Source: Rhizobium leguminosarum (GTDB taxonomy: Bacteria; Pseudomonadota; Alphaproteobacteria; Rhizobiales; Rhizobiaceae). From it: DNA of 64,000 nt. The stretch spans positions 3,956,001 through 4,020,000 of the forward strand of contig NZ_CP025012.1 in the NCBI RefSeq assembly GCF_002953715.1, written 5' to 3'. Positions 26,423 to 35,494 of this stretch are shown piece after piece. The position numbers and the translations under genes were made by a program. Under the pieces are notes generated by a model. That model was not told the DNA's origin. It searched no databases and saw nothing but the letters and a program-made list of their open reading frames with translations. Each line of letters opens with the position of its first letter. Positions within the stretch are counted from its first letter, which is position 1.

Positions 26423-27538
26423 TTACGAAATCCTGAGCTGGCTCTCGGGATCGAAGAAGACGGCCTTGTCGAGATTGAATGCGAGGCGGGTGTTTTGTCC
26501 TGGCGCGATGCCGGTATCGGCGCGCAGGCGGGCGACGACGGATTTGCCGCCGAGCTTGGTGACGGCGAAGGTATCGGATCCGGCCGGTTCGACCACCTCG
26601 ATCAGGCAATCGCCCTCGGTCAGCGAGCGCGCCTTGCGGTCGGCGCCATCGGGATCGGTCAGCGCCTCCGGGCGGATGCCGAAGATCACCTGTTTGCCGG
26701 TATAGGCGGTCAGGCCGTCATTGCCTGATATGACCGGCAATCTCAGCGGGGCGGCATTCGGCCGTTCCAGCGAGACTTCCAGCCCGCCGGCGCCGTTTTC
26801 GACGGTGGCGGTCAAGAGGTTCATCGCCGGCGAGCCCATGAAGTCGGCGACGAAGATATTGGACGGGCTGTTATAGATCTCGGCCGGCGTGCCGAACTGC
26901 TGCAGCACGCCATCCTTCAGCACGGCGATCTTGGTCGCCAACGTCATCGCCTCGATCTGGTCATGGGTGACATAGACGAAGGTGGTGCCCATGCGCTGAT
27001 GCAGCCGCTTGATCTCGGTGCGCATGTCGACGCGCAGCTTGGCATCGAGATTGGAGAGCGGCTCGTCGAACAGGAAGACCTGCGGATTGCGCACCAGCGC
27101 CCGCCCCATGGCGACACGCTGGCGCTGGCCGCCGGAGAGCTGGCTCGGCTTGCGGTCGAGCAGATGGCCGATCTGCAGCATGTCGGAGACTTGGCCGATC
27201 GCCTTGACACGCTCCTCCTTCGGCACGCCGCGGATCTCCATGCCGAAGGCGATGTTGCCCGCCACCGTCATGTTCGGATAGAGCGCGTAGGACTGGAACA
27301 CCATGGCGATATCGCGCTTGGAAGGATGCAGGCCGCTGATGTCGCGCCCGTCGATCTTGATATCGCCAGACGTGATCGTCTCCAGCCCGGCAATGGTGTT
27401 GAGCAGCGTCGACTTGCCGCAGCCGGACGGGCCGACCAGCACGAGAAAGCCGCCCTTTTCGAGTTCGAGGTCGATCCCCTTGAGAATGTCGACGGCGCCG
27501 AAGCGTTTTCTGAGACCGGAGATTTCGAGGAAGGCCAT
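26423..27538 (-). CDS. Sugar ABC transporter ATP-binding protein (UgpC/MsmK type)
   Basis: A 371-residue CUT1 ATPase: Walker A GPSGCGKST, signature LSGGQRQRV, Walker B VFLFDEPLSNLD, VTHDQ switch, and a C-terminal TOBE region starting at MGSPAMN. Last gene of the leftward glucose-type operon; its start is three bases after the MalG-type stop. Confidence 0.94.
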   Translation of the reverse strand: MAFLEISGLRKRFGAVDILKGIDLELEKGGFLVLVGPSGCGKSTLLNTIAGLETITSGDIKIDGRDISGLHPSKRDIAMVFQSYALYPNMTVAGNIAFGMEIRGVPKEERVKAIGQVSDMLQIGHLLDRKPSQLSGGQRQRVAMGRALVRNPQVFLFDEPLSNLDAKLRVDMRTEIKRLHQRMGTTFVYVTHDQIEAMTLATKIAVLKDGVLQQFGTPAEIYNSPSNIFVADFMGSPAMNLLTATVENGAGGLEVSLERPNAAPLRLPVISGNDGLTAYTGKQVIFGIRPEALTDPDGADRKARSLTEGDCLIEVVEPAGSDTFAVTKLGGKSVVARLRADTGIAPGQNTRLAFNLDKAVFFDPESQLRIS

Positions 27539-27541
27539 GGA

Positions 27542-28486
27542 TTACCCTTTGACAGCGCCCGCCATCAGACCGCGCACGAAGTAGCGGCCGGCGAGGATAT
27601 AGACGATGAGCGTCGGCACGGCTGCGATCATCGCCGCCGCCATGTTGACATTGTATTCGACCACCCCGGTCGAGGTGTTGACGACATTGTTCAGCGCCAC
27701 CGTCATCGGCATGGATTCACCGGTGCCGGCATAGGCAGATGCAAACAGGAAGTCGTTCCAGATATTGGTGAACTGGTAGATGACGGTGACGACGATGATC
27801 GGCAGCGAGTTCGGCAGCATGATGCGCCGGAAGATCTGGAAGAAGCTGGCGCCATCGACCTGGGCGGCGCGCACCAGTTCGGTCGGAAAGGCCTCGTAGA
27901 AATTGCGGAAGAACAGCGTCGTGAAGCCGAGGCCATAGACGACATGGACGAAGACCAGATTGACCGTCGGATTGCCGAAGCCGAAGTTCCAGCCCGTGGC
28001 GTTCTGCAGCGTCATGCCGAAGCGGCCGAGACTGCCGAGGATCGTCGCCATCGGCAACAGCACCGACTGGAACGGGATGAAGCAGGCAAACAGCATCAGC
28101 CCGAACACCAGCGTGTGGCCGGGAAAGCGCCATTTGGTCAGGACATAACCGTTCAACGCCCCCATGATGGTGGAGATCGCGACAGCCGGCACGACCATCT
28201 TGATCGAGTTCCAGAAGTAACCCTTGATGCCGGCGCAGGTGAGCCCGACGCAGGTCTCGCCCCAGGCCTTGATCCAGGGATCGAAGGTCGGCGATTGCGG
28301 CAGCGCCAGCATGTTGCCGTTCTGGATCTCGTCCATGGTCTTGAACGAGGTCGTCAGCATGACGAAGAGCGGCATCAGATAGAGGACGGCGAAGACCAGC
28401 AGCAGGCCGTAGATGACGGTGCGGCCGATCCAGCGGGTGTTGTTGCTGTTCTGCGAGGTTGCTATCGGAGAGGTCACGCTGCTCAT
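27542..28486 (-). CDS. Sugar ABC transporter permease, MalG type
   Basis: A 314-residue inner-membrane permease with six helices and an EAA loop (RAAQVDGASFFQIFRRI). Its ATG overlaps the end of the upstream permease gene by four bases (28483-28486), so the pair is translationally coupled. The large loop with two cysteines (CVGLTCAGIKG) after the first helix is shared with glucose-type CUT1 permeases. Confidence 0.93.
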   Translation of the reverse strand: MSSVTSPIATSQNSNNTRWIGRTVIYGLLLVFAVLYLMPLFVMLTTSFKTMDEIQNGNMLALPQSPTFDPWIKAWGETCVGLTCAGIKGYFWNSIKMVVPAVAISTIMGALNGYVLTKWRFPGHTLVFGLMLFACFIPFQSVLLPMATILGSLGRFGMTLQNATGWNFGFGNPTVNLVFVHVVYGLGFTTLFFRNFYEAFPTELVRAAQVDGASFFQIFRRIMLPNSLPIIVVTVIYQFTNIWNDFLFASAYAGTGESMPMTVALNNVVNTSTGVVEYNVNMAAAMIAAVPTLIVYILAGRYFVRGLMAGAVKG

Positions 28487-29436
28487 CGCGCCTTCTCCTT
28501 CAGTTCGGAATAGAGATAGGGAACGATGATCGCCGAGATCGTCATCAGCATGATGATGGCGCTGGCCGAGCCGACGGCCATCTCGTTGCGCTTGAAGGTG
28601 TATTCATACATGAAGTTCGACGGCAGCCAGGCCGAGCCGCCGGGGCCGCCCGAGGTCAGCGCCACCACCAGGTCATAGGACTTGATCGCCATATGGGCGA
28701 GCACGATGAAGGCGGAGAGAAAGATCGGCCGCAGCAGCGGAATGACGATGCGCCGATAGAGCTGGAATGGCGAGGCGCCGTCGATCTGGGCCGCCTTCAT
28801 GATCTCGCCGTCGATACCGCGTAAGCCCGCCAGGAACATCGCCATGACGAAGCCCGACGCCTGCCAGACGCCGGCGATGACGACGGTGTAGATGACGAAG
28901 TCCTTGTTCTTGATCCAGTCGAAGTGGAAGCTTGTCCAGCCAAAATGGTGCAGCGTCTGTTCCAGCCCGAGGCCGGGATCGAGGAACCATTTCCAGGCAA
29001 CGCCTGTCACAATGAAGGAGAGCGCCATCGGATAGAGGAAGATCGGCCGGAGCAGACCCTCGCCGCGGATCTTCTGGTCGAGCAGGATGGCGAGGAACAG
29101 GCCGAGCGCCAGGCAGATGCCGATATAGAGGAAGCCGAAGATCGCCATGTTGGTGATCGAGGTGTACCAGGAAGACGGTGGATCGCTCTCGAAGGTCCAG
29201 CGCCACAGCCGCTGATAGGCGCGTGCGCCGGTCAGCGCATAGGAGGGGAATGTCTTGGAATTGGTGAACGACAGATAGGCCGTCCAGACGATGAAGCCAT
29301 AGACGAAGATGATGGTGATGACGAAGCTGGGCGCCAGCACGATCTTCGGCAGCGCATCCTGCAGCCGGCCTCTCAACGAAATCCCCGTCGATTGCCTCGG
29401 CGTCAGAACCGGATCGGTGGTCGCAACGGTGCTCAT
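28483..29436 (-). CDS. Sugar ABC transporter permease, MalF type
   Basis: A 317-residue inner-membrane permease with six hydrophobic segments and an EAA loop (KAAQIDGASPFQLYRRI). It follows the binding-protein gene across a strong hairpin (29519-29544). The long first periplasmic loop with aromatic residues (AYQRLWRWTFESDPP) is typical of GtsB-like glucose permeases. Confidence 0.93.
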   Translation of the reverse strand: MSTVATTDPVLTPRQSTGISLRGRLQDALPKIVLAPSFVITIIFVYGFIVWTAYLSFTNSKTFPSYALTGARAYQRLWRWTFESDPPSSWYTSITNMAIFGFLYIGICLALGLFLAILLDQKIRGEGLLRPIFLYPMALSFIVTGVAWKWFLDPGLGLEQTLHHFGWTSFHFDWIKNKDFVIYTVVIAGVWQASGFVMAMFLAGLRGIDGEIMKAAQIDGASPFQLYRRIVIPLLRPIFLSAFIVLAHMAIKSYDLVVALTSGGPGGSAWLPSNFMYEYTFKRNEMAVGSASAIIMLMTISAIIVPYLYSELKEKAR

Positions 29437-29518
29437 GGAATGTCATCTCCTGCCTGCATGATCGTCCGGGCAATCGGCCCCGCATGATCATCCCTGCATG
29501 ATCGGCGCGGAGCCTGAA

Positions 29519-29544
29519 GCTTCCCCGCCAGCAGGCGGGGAAGC
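29519..29544 (-). other. Strong intercistronic hairpin after the binding-protein gene
   Basis: Perfect 11-bp arms GCTTCCCCGCC (29519-29529) / GGCGGGGAAGC (29534-29544) with an AGCA loop, 20 bases after the binding-protein stop and 83 bases before the permease start. Read on the minus strand the stem is followed by TTCAGG, not a U-run. It most likely stabilises the receptor message or causes partial termination. Confidence 0.65.
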
Positions 29545-29564
29545 ATTTGTCATCACACGTGATC

Positions 29565-30824
29565 TCAGCGGGCGTCGTCGATCGCCTGAACGAGCTGCTT
29601 GACGGCTTCGTCGGAGGTCTTGATCTGGCCGTGGACGAACTTCGAGACGACATCCTTATAGGCATTGGCGATCGCCGGCGGTGCGCCATAGCCTTGCGCC
29701 AGCGAGCCGAACAGCGTGCCGCCTTCATTGGCTGCCTTCAGGTCGGCGATGCCCTTCTTGCCGCAAGCGTCGAAGTCGGTATCGGGAACGTCGGTACGCG
29801 CCGGCACCGATCCCTTGACGACGTTGAAGGCAGACTGGAAGCTCTTCGACAGCGTTGCCGTTGCCAGCGCCACCTGGGCCGCCTTGCGGTCGTCTGGGAC
29901 GTTGAACATGCCGAACATGTCGGAGTTGTAGACCACGCTGCCGTCGGTGCCGGGGAAGCGGTAGCACAGGAAGTCGGTATCCGGCGTCTTCTTGGCGGCG
30001 ACGAATTCGCCCTTGGCCCAGTCGCCCATCACCTGCACCAGCGCGTCACCCTTGATGACCATGGCGGTCGCCAGGTTCCAGTCGCGGCCCGAGAAGTTCG
30101 GGTCGACATATTTGATGATCGTGGCGAGGTTATCGAACGACTTCTTCATCGTGTCGGACTTCAGCGATTCCTCGTCGAGGTCGTTGAAGGCCTTCTTGTA
30201 GAACTCCGGACCGCCGGTCGACAGCACGATGGAATCGAACATCGTCGCTTCCTGCCAGTTCTGGCCGCCAAGGGCGAGCGGGATCACGCCGGCGGCCTTG
30301 GCCTTGTCGAGCAGCGCGATCAGCTCGTCGAAGGTCTTCGGCTGGGTGCCGCCGATCTTGTCCATCACAGCCTTGTTGATCCACAGCCAGTTGACCGAGT
30401 GAACGTTGACGGGGGCTGCGACCCACTTGCCGTCATAGACCGAGAACTTCTGCAGCGCTGCCGGAACCGACTTGTCCCAGCCTTCCTTCTTCGCCGTCTC
30501 CGTCAAATCGCCCATGACGCCAGCCTGGGCATAATCGAGCACGGTATAGCCCAACATCTGCGAAGCCGTCGGATAGGTGCCGGCCGCAACCATCGCCTTC
30601 AGCGCCGTCATCGCCGCATCGCCGCCACCGCCGGCAACCGGAACGTCCTTCCAGGCAAACCCCTCCTTCGAAAGATCCTGCTTCAGAACGTTCAGCGCCG
30701 CGGCCTCCCCACCAGACGTCCACCAGTGCAGCATCTGCACTTCCTTCACGTCGGCGGCGTGGGCAGCACTGAGGCCAGCCATCATCACGACAGCAATAGC
30801 TGCCGAGCTCAAAAACTTGCTCAT
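29565..30824 (-). CDS. Glucose/mannose-type sugar-binding protein (GtsA-like)
   Basis: A 419-residue periplasmic receptor. The signal peptide (MSKFLSSAAIAVVMMAG) is cut after AHA; the ATG at 30824 is preceded by GGGAGG. The mature start VQMLHWWTSGGEAAAL, then GGGGDAAMTALKAMVAAG and VPVNVHSVNWLWIN, match the glucose-binding CUT1 receptors of Pseudomonas (GtsA) and Thermus. Two late cysteines (FLCYRF, DACGKKG) may form the disulfide seen in that group. Glucose or a related hexose is therefore the best substrate guess. Confidence 0.9.
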   Translation of the reverse strand: MSKFLSSAAIAVVMMAGLSAAHAADVKEVQMLHWWTSGGEAAALNVLKQDLSKEGFAWKDVPVAGGGGDAAMTALKAMVAAGTYPTASQMLGYTVLDYAQAGVMGDLTETAKKEGWDKSVPAALQKFSVYDGKWVAAPVNVHSVNWLWINKAVMDKIGGTQPKTFDELIALLDKAKAAGVIPLALGGQNWQEATMFDSIVLSTGGPEFYKKAFNDLDEESLKSDTMKKSFDNLATIIKYVDPNFSGRDWNLATAMVIKGDALVQVMGDWAKGEFVAAKKTPDTDFLCYRFPGTDGSVVYNSDMFGMFNVPDDRKAAQVALATATLSKSFQSAFNVVKGSVPARTDVPDTDFDACGKKGIADLKAANEGGTLFGSLAQGYGAPPAIANAYKDVVSKFVHGQIKTSDEAVKQLVQAIDDAR

Positions 30825-30932
30825 GAATTTCCTCCCGTTTGCAAATCGGCGGCGGGACCCTCCCTGCCGCCCGATGCTTCCCGCCATTGCAGCGGTCAGC
30901 ATACGGCCGCACTCCTCCGCGCGGTTGACAAT

Positions 30933-30961
30933 TTAAAACGTTATAACCCTCCCGTCGTCAA
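30933..30961 (-). promoter_or_regulatory. Probable promoter of the glucose-type operon with overlapping LacI operator
   Basis: On the minus strand TTGACG (30961-30956), a 17-base spacer, then TTTTAA (30938-30933) make a reasonable sigma-70 promoter about 100 bases before the receptor gene. The LacI-like site AAAACGTTAT (30935-30944) overlaps the -10, where a bound repressor would block transcription. Confidence 0.5.
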
Positions 30962-31055
30962 GCCCTTTCTCGACTCCCGAGAAAAATATGGTTATTTCCC
31001 TAAGTTACTGAATATAATTCATATTTAATTCGTGACTAACAGAACGTTAAAATTT

Positions 31056-31065
31056 AAAACGTTTT
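31056..31065. promoter_or_regulatory. LacI-type operator AAAACGTTTT
   Basis: A perfect ten-base palindrome with the central CG typical of LacI/GalR operators, 68 bp before the regulator start. A second match, TTTAAAACGTTATAA, lies about 120 bp away by the divergent operon, and AGAACGTTAA at 31041 is a weaker third. Shared sequence at both ends of the divergent spacer supports one regulator acting on both. Confidence 0.6.
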
Positions 31066-31132
31066 CATTCGTCGATTGCGCGCCGGATTCATCGTGTTAT
31101 GGTATCGGCAATTCCAGCATGGAAAGCCAAGG

Positions 31133-32185
31133 GTGACCGAACCGTCCGGGCCGCAGCGCGGCGAAAATCTCGATATCACGCATAAGCGCGGCAAGCCGAC
31201 CTTGCGAACGATCGCCACGATCGCCGGCCTTGCGGTGACGACGGTGTCACGGGCGCTTTCCGATGCGCCGCAGATTTCGCTCGAGACCCGTCAACGCGTG
31301 CACCGCATCGCCCGCGAGATCGGCTATCTCCCGGACCGGGCCGCGCAGCGCCTGAAGACAGGCCGCACCAATGTCATCGCCATCCTGCTCGATTCGCACG
31401 AGGAAGTGGTCGGTTTCAGCACCTCGATCATGTACGGCATCGCCAAAGCGCTGAAAGAGACCTCCTACCATCTTGTCGTCGCCCCGAACTTCCTGTCGAC
31501 GACCGATGTCGAGGCCGCCGAATACATCATCCGCAATCACCTCGCCGACGGGCTGATCTTCACGCGCACCGAACCGCTCGATGCCCGCGTCCGCCTGTTG
31601 CTCGAGACCGGCTTTCCCTTCATCTGTCATGGCCGCACCGAATTTTCGACGCAGCACCCCTATGTCGACTACGACAATTTCACCTTTGCCTATGAGGCGA
31701 CGCGCCGGCTGATCGCCAAGGGCCGCAAAAAGGTGGCGGTGATCCTGCCGCCGAAACGGCTGACCTTCTGCCAGCATATCCTGCATGGCTTCATGACAGC
31801 GGTGCGGGAGGCAGGCATCACCTATGAGATCCCCGAGGCGGTCGATCTCGATACCCCGGCCGGCGTGCTGCGCGGCTTCATTAGCAGCCGCGCCGATGCC
31901 CCGGATGCTCCTGATGGCTTCATCTGCCCCGGCGAAGTTTCGGCGCTTGCCGTCATCAGCGGCATGAGCGATGCCGGCCGCATACTGGCCGTCGATTACG
32001 ATATCGTTGCCAAGGAGACGTCCCGCCTTCTCAGCCAGTTACAGCCGAAGGTCGACACGATCCACGAGGATCTGACGGCGGCCGGCGAGGATCTGGGACG
32101 CATGCTGCTGCAGCGCATCAGCGATCCGGATGCCGAGGATCTGCAACTCCTGCTGCCACCGCAGATCAACTTTCCGATCGGTTAG
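31133..32185 (+). CDS. LacI family regulator of the glucose-type transporter
   Basis: A 350-residue LacI/GalR regulator of the AglR-like kind. The HTH is LRTIATIAGLAVTTVSRALS, followed by the sensor domain (IAILLDSHEE to VDYDIVAKETS). I prefer the GTG at 31133, with GGAAAG upstream, over a TTG at 31076 that has no ribosome site. It is divergent from the glucose-type transporter operon, with matching operator-like palindromes at both ends of the spacer. Confidence 0.88.
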   Translation: MTEPSGPQRGENLDITHKRGKPTLRTIATIAGLAVTTVSRALSDAPQISLETRQRVHRIAREIGYLPDRAAQRLKTGRTNVIAILLDSHEEVVGFSTSIMYGIAKALKETSYHLVVAPNFLSTTDVEAAEYIIRNHLADGLIFTRTEPLDARVRLLLETGFPFICHGRTEFSTQHPYVDYDNFTFAYEATRRLIAKGRKKVAVILPPKRLTFCQHILHGFMTAVREAGITYEIPEAVDLDTPAGVLRGFISSRADAPDAPDGFICPGEVSALAVISGMSDAGRILAVDYDIVAKETSRLLSQLQPKVDTIHEDLTAAGEDLGRMLLQRISDPDAEDLQLLLPPQINFPIG

Positions 32186-32371
32186 GGGCTATCCCGCTGT
32201 GGGGAGCGTTGGCATCAGACCCCGAAGCCATGAAAACCGCCGTGAAATCAACGTCATCTCATCCCTCAATCACACTCACGCTTCAAAACTGTTTCCATGG
32301 CGCGTGATTTGTCCTAGAAGCACCGCCTAATCCGGTCGCAGCCCACCCGGTCAAAACAAGGGATCCAAAAT

Positions 32372-33082
32372 ATGAAAACCATCGTCGTCTGCTCCGGCGG
32401 ACTGGACTCCGTTTCGCTTGCCCACAAGGTAGCGACGGAAAAGCAGCTTATCGGCCTGGTCTCCTTCGACTACGGCCAACGGCATCGCAAGGAACTCGAC
32501 TTCGCCGCCAGATGTGCCTCACGGCTCTCCGTTCCACATCATATTATCGACATCGCCAGCATCGGCGGTCATCTCAGCGGATCGGCCCTGACCGACAATG
32601 TCGAGGTTCCCGATGGCCACTACGCCGAGGAGACCATGAAGGCCACCGTCGTGCCGAACCGCAACGCCATCATGCTGGCAATCGCGTTCGGTCTGGCTGC
32701 CGCGCAAAAAGCCGATGCCGTCGCCGTCGCCGTGCATGGCGGCGACCACTTCATCTACCCGGACTGCCGACCGGGCTTCATCGATGCTTTCCAGCGCATG
32801 CAGAACGAAGCGCTGGAAGGTTATGCCAGCGTGAAACTGCTTGCCCCATACGTCGATGTTTCTAAAGCGGCGATCGTGGTTGACGGCGCGAAACACGGCA
32901 CTCCGTTTTCAGAGACCTGGTCCTGCTACAAAGGTGGCGAACTCCACTGTGGGCGCTGCGGAACCTGCGTGGAACGCCGCGAAGCTTTCCATCTTGCCGG
33001 TGTTCCCGATCCCACGGCGTACGAAGATCGGGATTTCTGGAGAGCAGCCGTGTCGCGATACTCGGCCACGGAGGTGCGTTGA
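32372..33082 (+). CDS. queC: 7-cyano-7-deazaguanine (preQ0) synthase
   Basis: A 236-residue ATP-dependent ligase turning 7-carboxy-7-deazaguanine into preQ0 for queuosine tRNA modification. The PP-loop SGGLDS is at residues 8-13, and the C-terminal zinc site has four cysteines (SCYKGG and CGRCGTC). First of three overlapping genes queC-queD-queE: its TGA overlaps the queD ATG (TGATG). The 186-bp spacer upstream (32186-32371) shows no recognisable riboswitch. Confidence 0.95.
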   Translation: MKTIVVCSGGLDSVSLAHKVATEKQLIGLVSFDYGQRHRKELDFAARCASRLSVPHHIIDIASIGGHLSGSALTDNVEVPDGHYAEETMKATVVPNRNAIMLAIAFGLAAAQKADAVAVAVHGGDHFIYPDCRPGFIDAFQRMQNEALEGYASVKLLAPYVDVSKAAIVVDGAKHGTPFSETWSCYKGGELHCGRCGTCVERREAFHLAGVPDPTAYEDRDFWRAAVSRYSATEVR

Positions 33083-33438
33083 TGTACCGCATCACCAAGG
33101 AGTTTCATCTCTCCGCCTCCCATCAATTGGATCACCTGCCTGCCGACCATCAATGCGCTCGGCTTCACGGTCACAACTACATCGTCATCGTCGAGCTGGC
33201 AGCGGAAAGCCTGAATGATGATGGCTTCGTTCGTGACTATCACGACCTCTCGCCGCTCAAGCGCTATATCGACGAAACTTTCGACCATCGTCACCTGAAC
33301 GACGTCTTCGGCCATTCGAAAGTCACCTCCGAGTTCCTGGCAAGGCACTTTTACGACTGGTGCAAGCAGCGCTTCCCGGAGACATCGTCCGTTCGCGTCA
33401 GCGAGACGCCGAAAACCTGGGCGGAGTACAGGCCGTGA
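33082..33438 (+). CDS. queD: 6-carboxytetrahydropterin synthase
   Basis: A 118-residue PTPS-family enzyme making 6-carboxy-5,6,7,8-tetrahydropterin from dihydroneopterin triphosphate. Zinc ligands are His14 (ASH), His29 and His31 (LHGH); Cys25 just before them is the catalytic cysteine. The C-terminal VRVSETPKTWAEY is a family mark. Starts inside the queC stop and ends overlapping the queE start. Confidence 0.94.
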   Translation: MYRITKEFHLSASHQLDHLPADHQCARLHGHNYIVIVELAAESLNDDGFVRDYHDLSPLKRYIDETFDHRHLNDVFGHSKVTSEFLARHFYDWCKQRFPETSSVRVSETPKTWAEYRP

Positions 33439-34163
33439 GCGTGGGGAGCATTCGCGTCAGCGAGATCTTTGGCCCGACCATACAGGGTGAAGGTGCCTTG
33501 ATCGGGCTGCCGACGGTGTTCGTGAGGACAGGTGGCTGTGACTATCGGTGTTCCTGGTGTGACAGTCTTCACGCGGTCGACAGCGCGTTCCGGGATCAAT
33601 GGATTCCCATGTCCACTGAGGCGGTCTGGCATAAGGTCACGGAACTCTCTGGAGGCAAGCCACTGACGGTTTCCCTTTCCGGAGGCAATCCGGCGATACA
33701 ACCCTTGAGGCCACTGATCGAGCTCGGCCATTCCCAAGGATACCGCTTTGCACTGGAAACACAGGGAAGCGTGGCCCAGGCCTGGTTTCGCGATCTCGAT
33801 ATCCTGGTCATCAGCCCCAAACCGCCATCAAGCGGAATGCTGACGGACTGGGGCCAGGTGGATCACTGTCTTCAACTGGCCTCCGGCGAACCGGAGGTCG
33901 CATTGAAGATTGTCGTCTTCGACGATACCGACTACGAATTCGCCCAACGGGCGGGTCAGCGCTATCCCCAAATTCCCTTGTTCCTTCAGCCCGGCAATCA
34001 TACACCGCCGCCGCCCGATGACGATGACGCCCGCATTGATATCGACGGCGTGATGGATCGGATGCACTGGCTTGTCGCAAAAGTAACAGCCGACCAATGG
34101 TTTACAGCCCGCGTGCTACCACAACTGCATGTGCTGCTTTGGGGAAACAAGCGAGGAGTATAA
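33435..34163 (+). CDS. queE: 7-carboxy-7-deazaguanine synthase (radical SAM)
   Basis: A 242-residue radical SAM enzyme. The Fe-S cluster cysteines are Cys35, Cys39 and Cys42 (CDYRCSWC). FGPTIQGEGALIG at the N-terminus and the SLSGGNPA stretch are typical of QueE. The start is a GTG overlapping the queD stop (GTGA); a second GTG six bases on is possible. QueC, D and E together supply preQ0; the later steps (QueF, Tgt, QueA) are not in the window. Confidence 0.94.
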   Translation: MSVGSIRVSEIFGPTIQGEGALIGLPTVFVRTGGCDYRCSWCDSLHAVDSAFRDQWIPMSTEAVWHKVTELSGGKPLTVSLSGGNPAIQPLRPLIELGHSQGYRFALETQGSVAQAWFRDLDILVISPKPPSSGMLTDWGQVDHCLQLASGEPEVALKIVVFDDTDYEFAQRAGQRYPQIPLFLQPGNHTPPPPDDDDARIDIDGVMDRMHWLVAKVTADQWFTARVLPQLHVLLWGNKRGV

Positions 34164-34167
34164 GTTT

Positions 34168-35391
34168 CTAGCGCTCCGGAAAGGCGAAAACATCGACGGG
34201 CTCTCCAAGCCCGCGCAGCGGGAATGTGCCGAGGCTGTCCATGTCCTTCGCGCAGTCCGCCATTTCGACAAAGGCCCGCGACAAGAGCACCGGCCGCTTG
34301 ACCTCCTTGGTCAGGGTTTCCAGCCGCGAGGCGACATTGACCGCCGGACCGATGACGGTGAAATCCAGCCGCCGGCGCGAGCCGATATTGCCGTACATGA
34401 CGTCGCCGACATGCACCCCGACGCCGTAGCGCAGCGGTTCGCGTCCGTTGCCCGCATATTGCTGGTTCAATTGCGCCATCAACGCCTGCCCTTCGCGGAT
34501 CGCCTGCAGCAGATCGTGACAGGCCGTGTCCTTGCTCAGCGGGAAGATCGCCAGCAATCCGTCGCCCATGAACTTCAGGATCTCTCCGCCATGCCGTTCG
34601 ATCGGGTCCGACATGGCGTCGAAGTAATCGTTGAGCAGATGGATGACATCGTCACGCGGCCAGAGATCGGAGATCGCCGTAAAGTCGCGCAGGTCGCAGA
34701 TCATGATTGCCGCACCGACGGTCGCGCCGCTGCCGCGCGTCGTGACGCCCGCCAGGATCTGTTCGCTCGCATGCGGTCCCACATAGGTCTGCAGCAGCGT
34801 GCGCGCCATGATGTTCTTCAGCCGGATTTCGCTGACGAGCGTTAGGGCCGGCAGCAGGTCGCGCAGGAAATCGACATGCTCGCTCGTAAAGCCGCCCGGC
34901 CGGCTGGTAGAAAATGTCGCGACGTGCCGTTTGCCGAAAGTATGCTCGACTGGCCAGGCGATATACTCCGTGAGGCCATCGTCGCGCAGTTCCTGATAGA
35001 ATGAATCCTCGTCGCCGTCGGCTGTGTCTTCCAGCTGTTTGCGTACCTCCTCCGCACCCTGATGGATCGCATTGACGGGACTCTTCAGGAACTCTGGCGT
35101 AATTTCGATACCATAGGCGAAAGTGTTGATCGTTGCCTCTGCCAGGCCTTCCTTCCAGAGGATGCGGGCGCCTATCCATTGCGGATGGTTCGTCCTGAAA
35201 TGCAATGTCGCCCGCGCCACCGGCACCCCTGCCGCCAGCAGCTTCTCGCACATGTCCACCAGGATATTGTCGATGAACCGCTCACCGCGCGTCTCGTTCA
35301 CCAGCCAGTCGAGAATCCGTCTTCTGCGGATCGGCCAGACGCCTTCGCCCGCCTCGACGGCAGTCCCGGCCTTGTTTGAAATGGATTGCAT
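34168..35391 (-). CDS. Class III adenylate/guanylate cyclase
   Basis: A 407-residue soluble cyclase, a paralogue of the one at 11066. An unassigned N-terminal domain (about 1-210; conserved features such as WPVEHTFGKRHVATFST) precedes the catalytic domain, which keeps the metal Asp residues (ICDLRDFT; KFMGDGLLAIF), the purine-site Lys and Asp (LDFTVIG) and the transition-state Asn and Arg (AVNVASRLE). The ATG at 35391, six bases after GGAG, is preferred over the TTG just before it. Its stop is four bases beyond the converging queE stop. Confidence 0.88.
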   Translation of the reverse strand: MQSISNKAGTAVEAGEGVWPIRRRRILDWLVNETRGERFIDNILVDMCEKLLAAGVPVARATLHFRTNHPQWIGARILWKEGLAEATINTFAYGIEITPEFLKSPVNAIHQGAEEVRKQLEDTADGDEDSFYQELRDDGLTEYIAWPVEHTFGKRHVATFSTSRPGGFTSEHVDFLRDLLPALTLVSEIRLKNIMARTLLQTYVGPHASEQILAGVTTRGSGATVGAAIMICDLRDFTAISDLWPRDDVIHLLNDYFDAMSDPIERHGGEILKFMGDGLLAIFPLSKDTACHDLLQAIREGQALMAQLNQQYAGNGREPLRYGVGVHVGDVMYGNIGSRRRLDFTVIGPAVNVASRLETLTKEVKRPVLLSRAFVEMADCAKDMDSLGTFPLRGLGEPVDVFAFPER

Positions 35392-35494
35392 CAAAAACTC
35401 CCGCTACGCCACATCATTGGCGAGGACCGAATTTATTTCCGCTGAATGTGGGCGATGAGAGAGCAAATGATAAGAGGCAGACTGCAATCAACCC

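Noticed and set aside
26963..28513. Long open frame (516 codons) on the plus strand
   Set aside because: Antisense to an ATPase and permease gene with clear family motifs.
29451..29500. Three GCATGATC copies before the MalF-type gene
   Set aside because: Irregular spacing and no matching regulator site; could be chance or remnants of a repeat.
32186..32371. preQ1 riboswitch before queC
   Set aside because: No match to the preQ1-I or -II core could be seen in the spacer.
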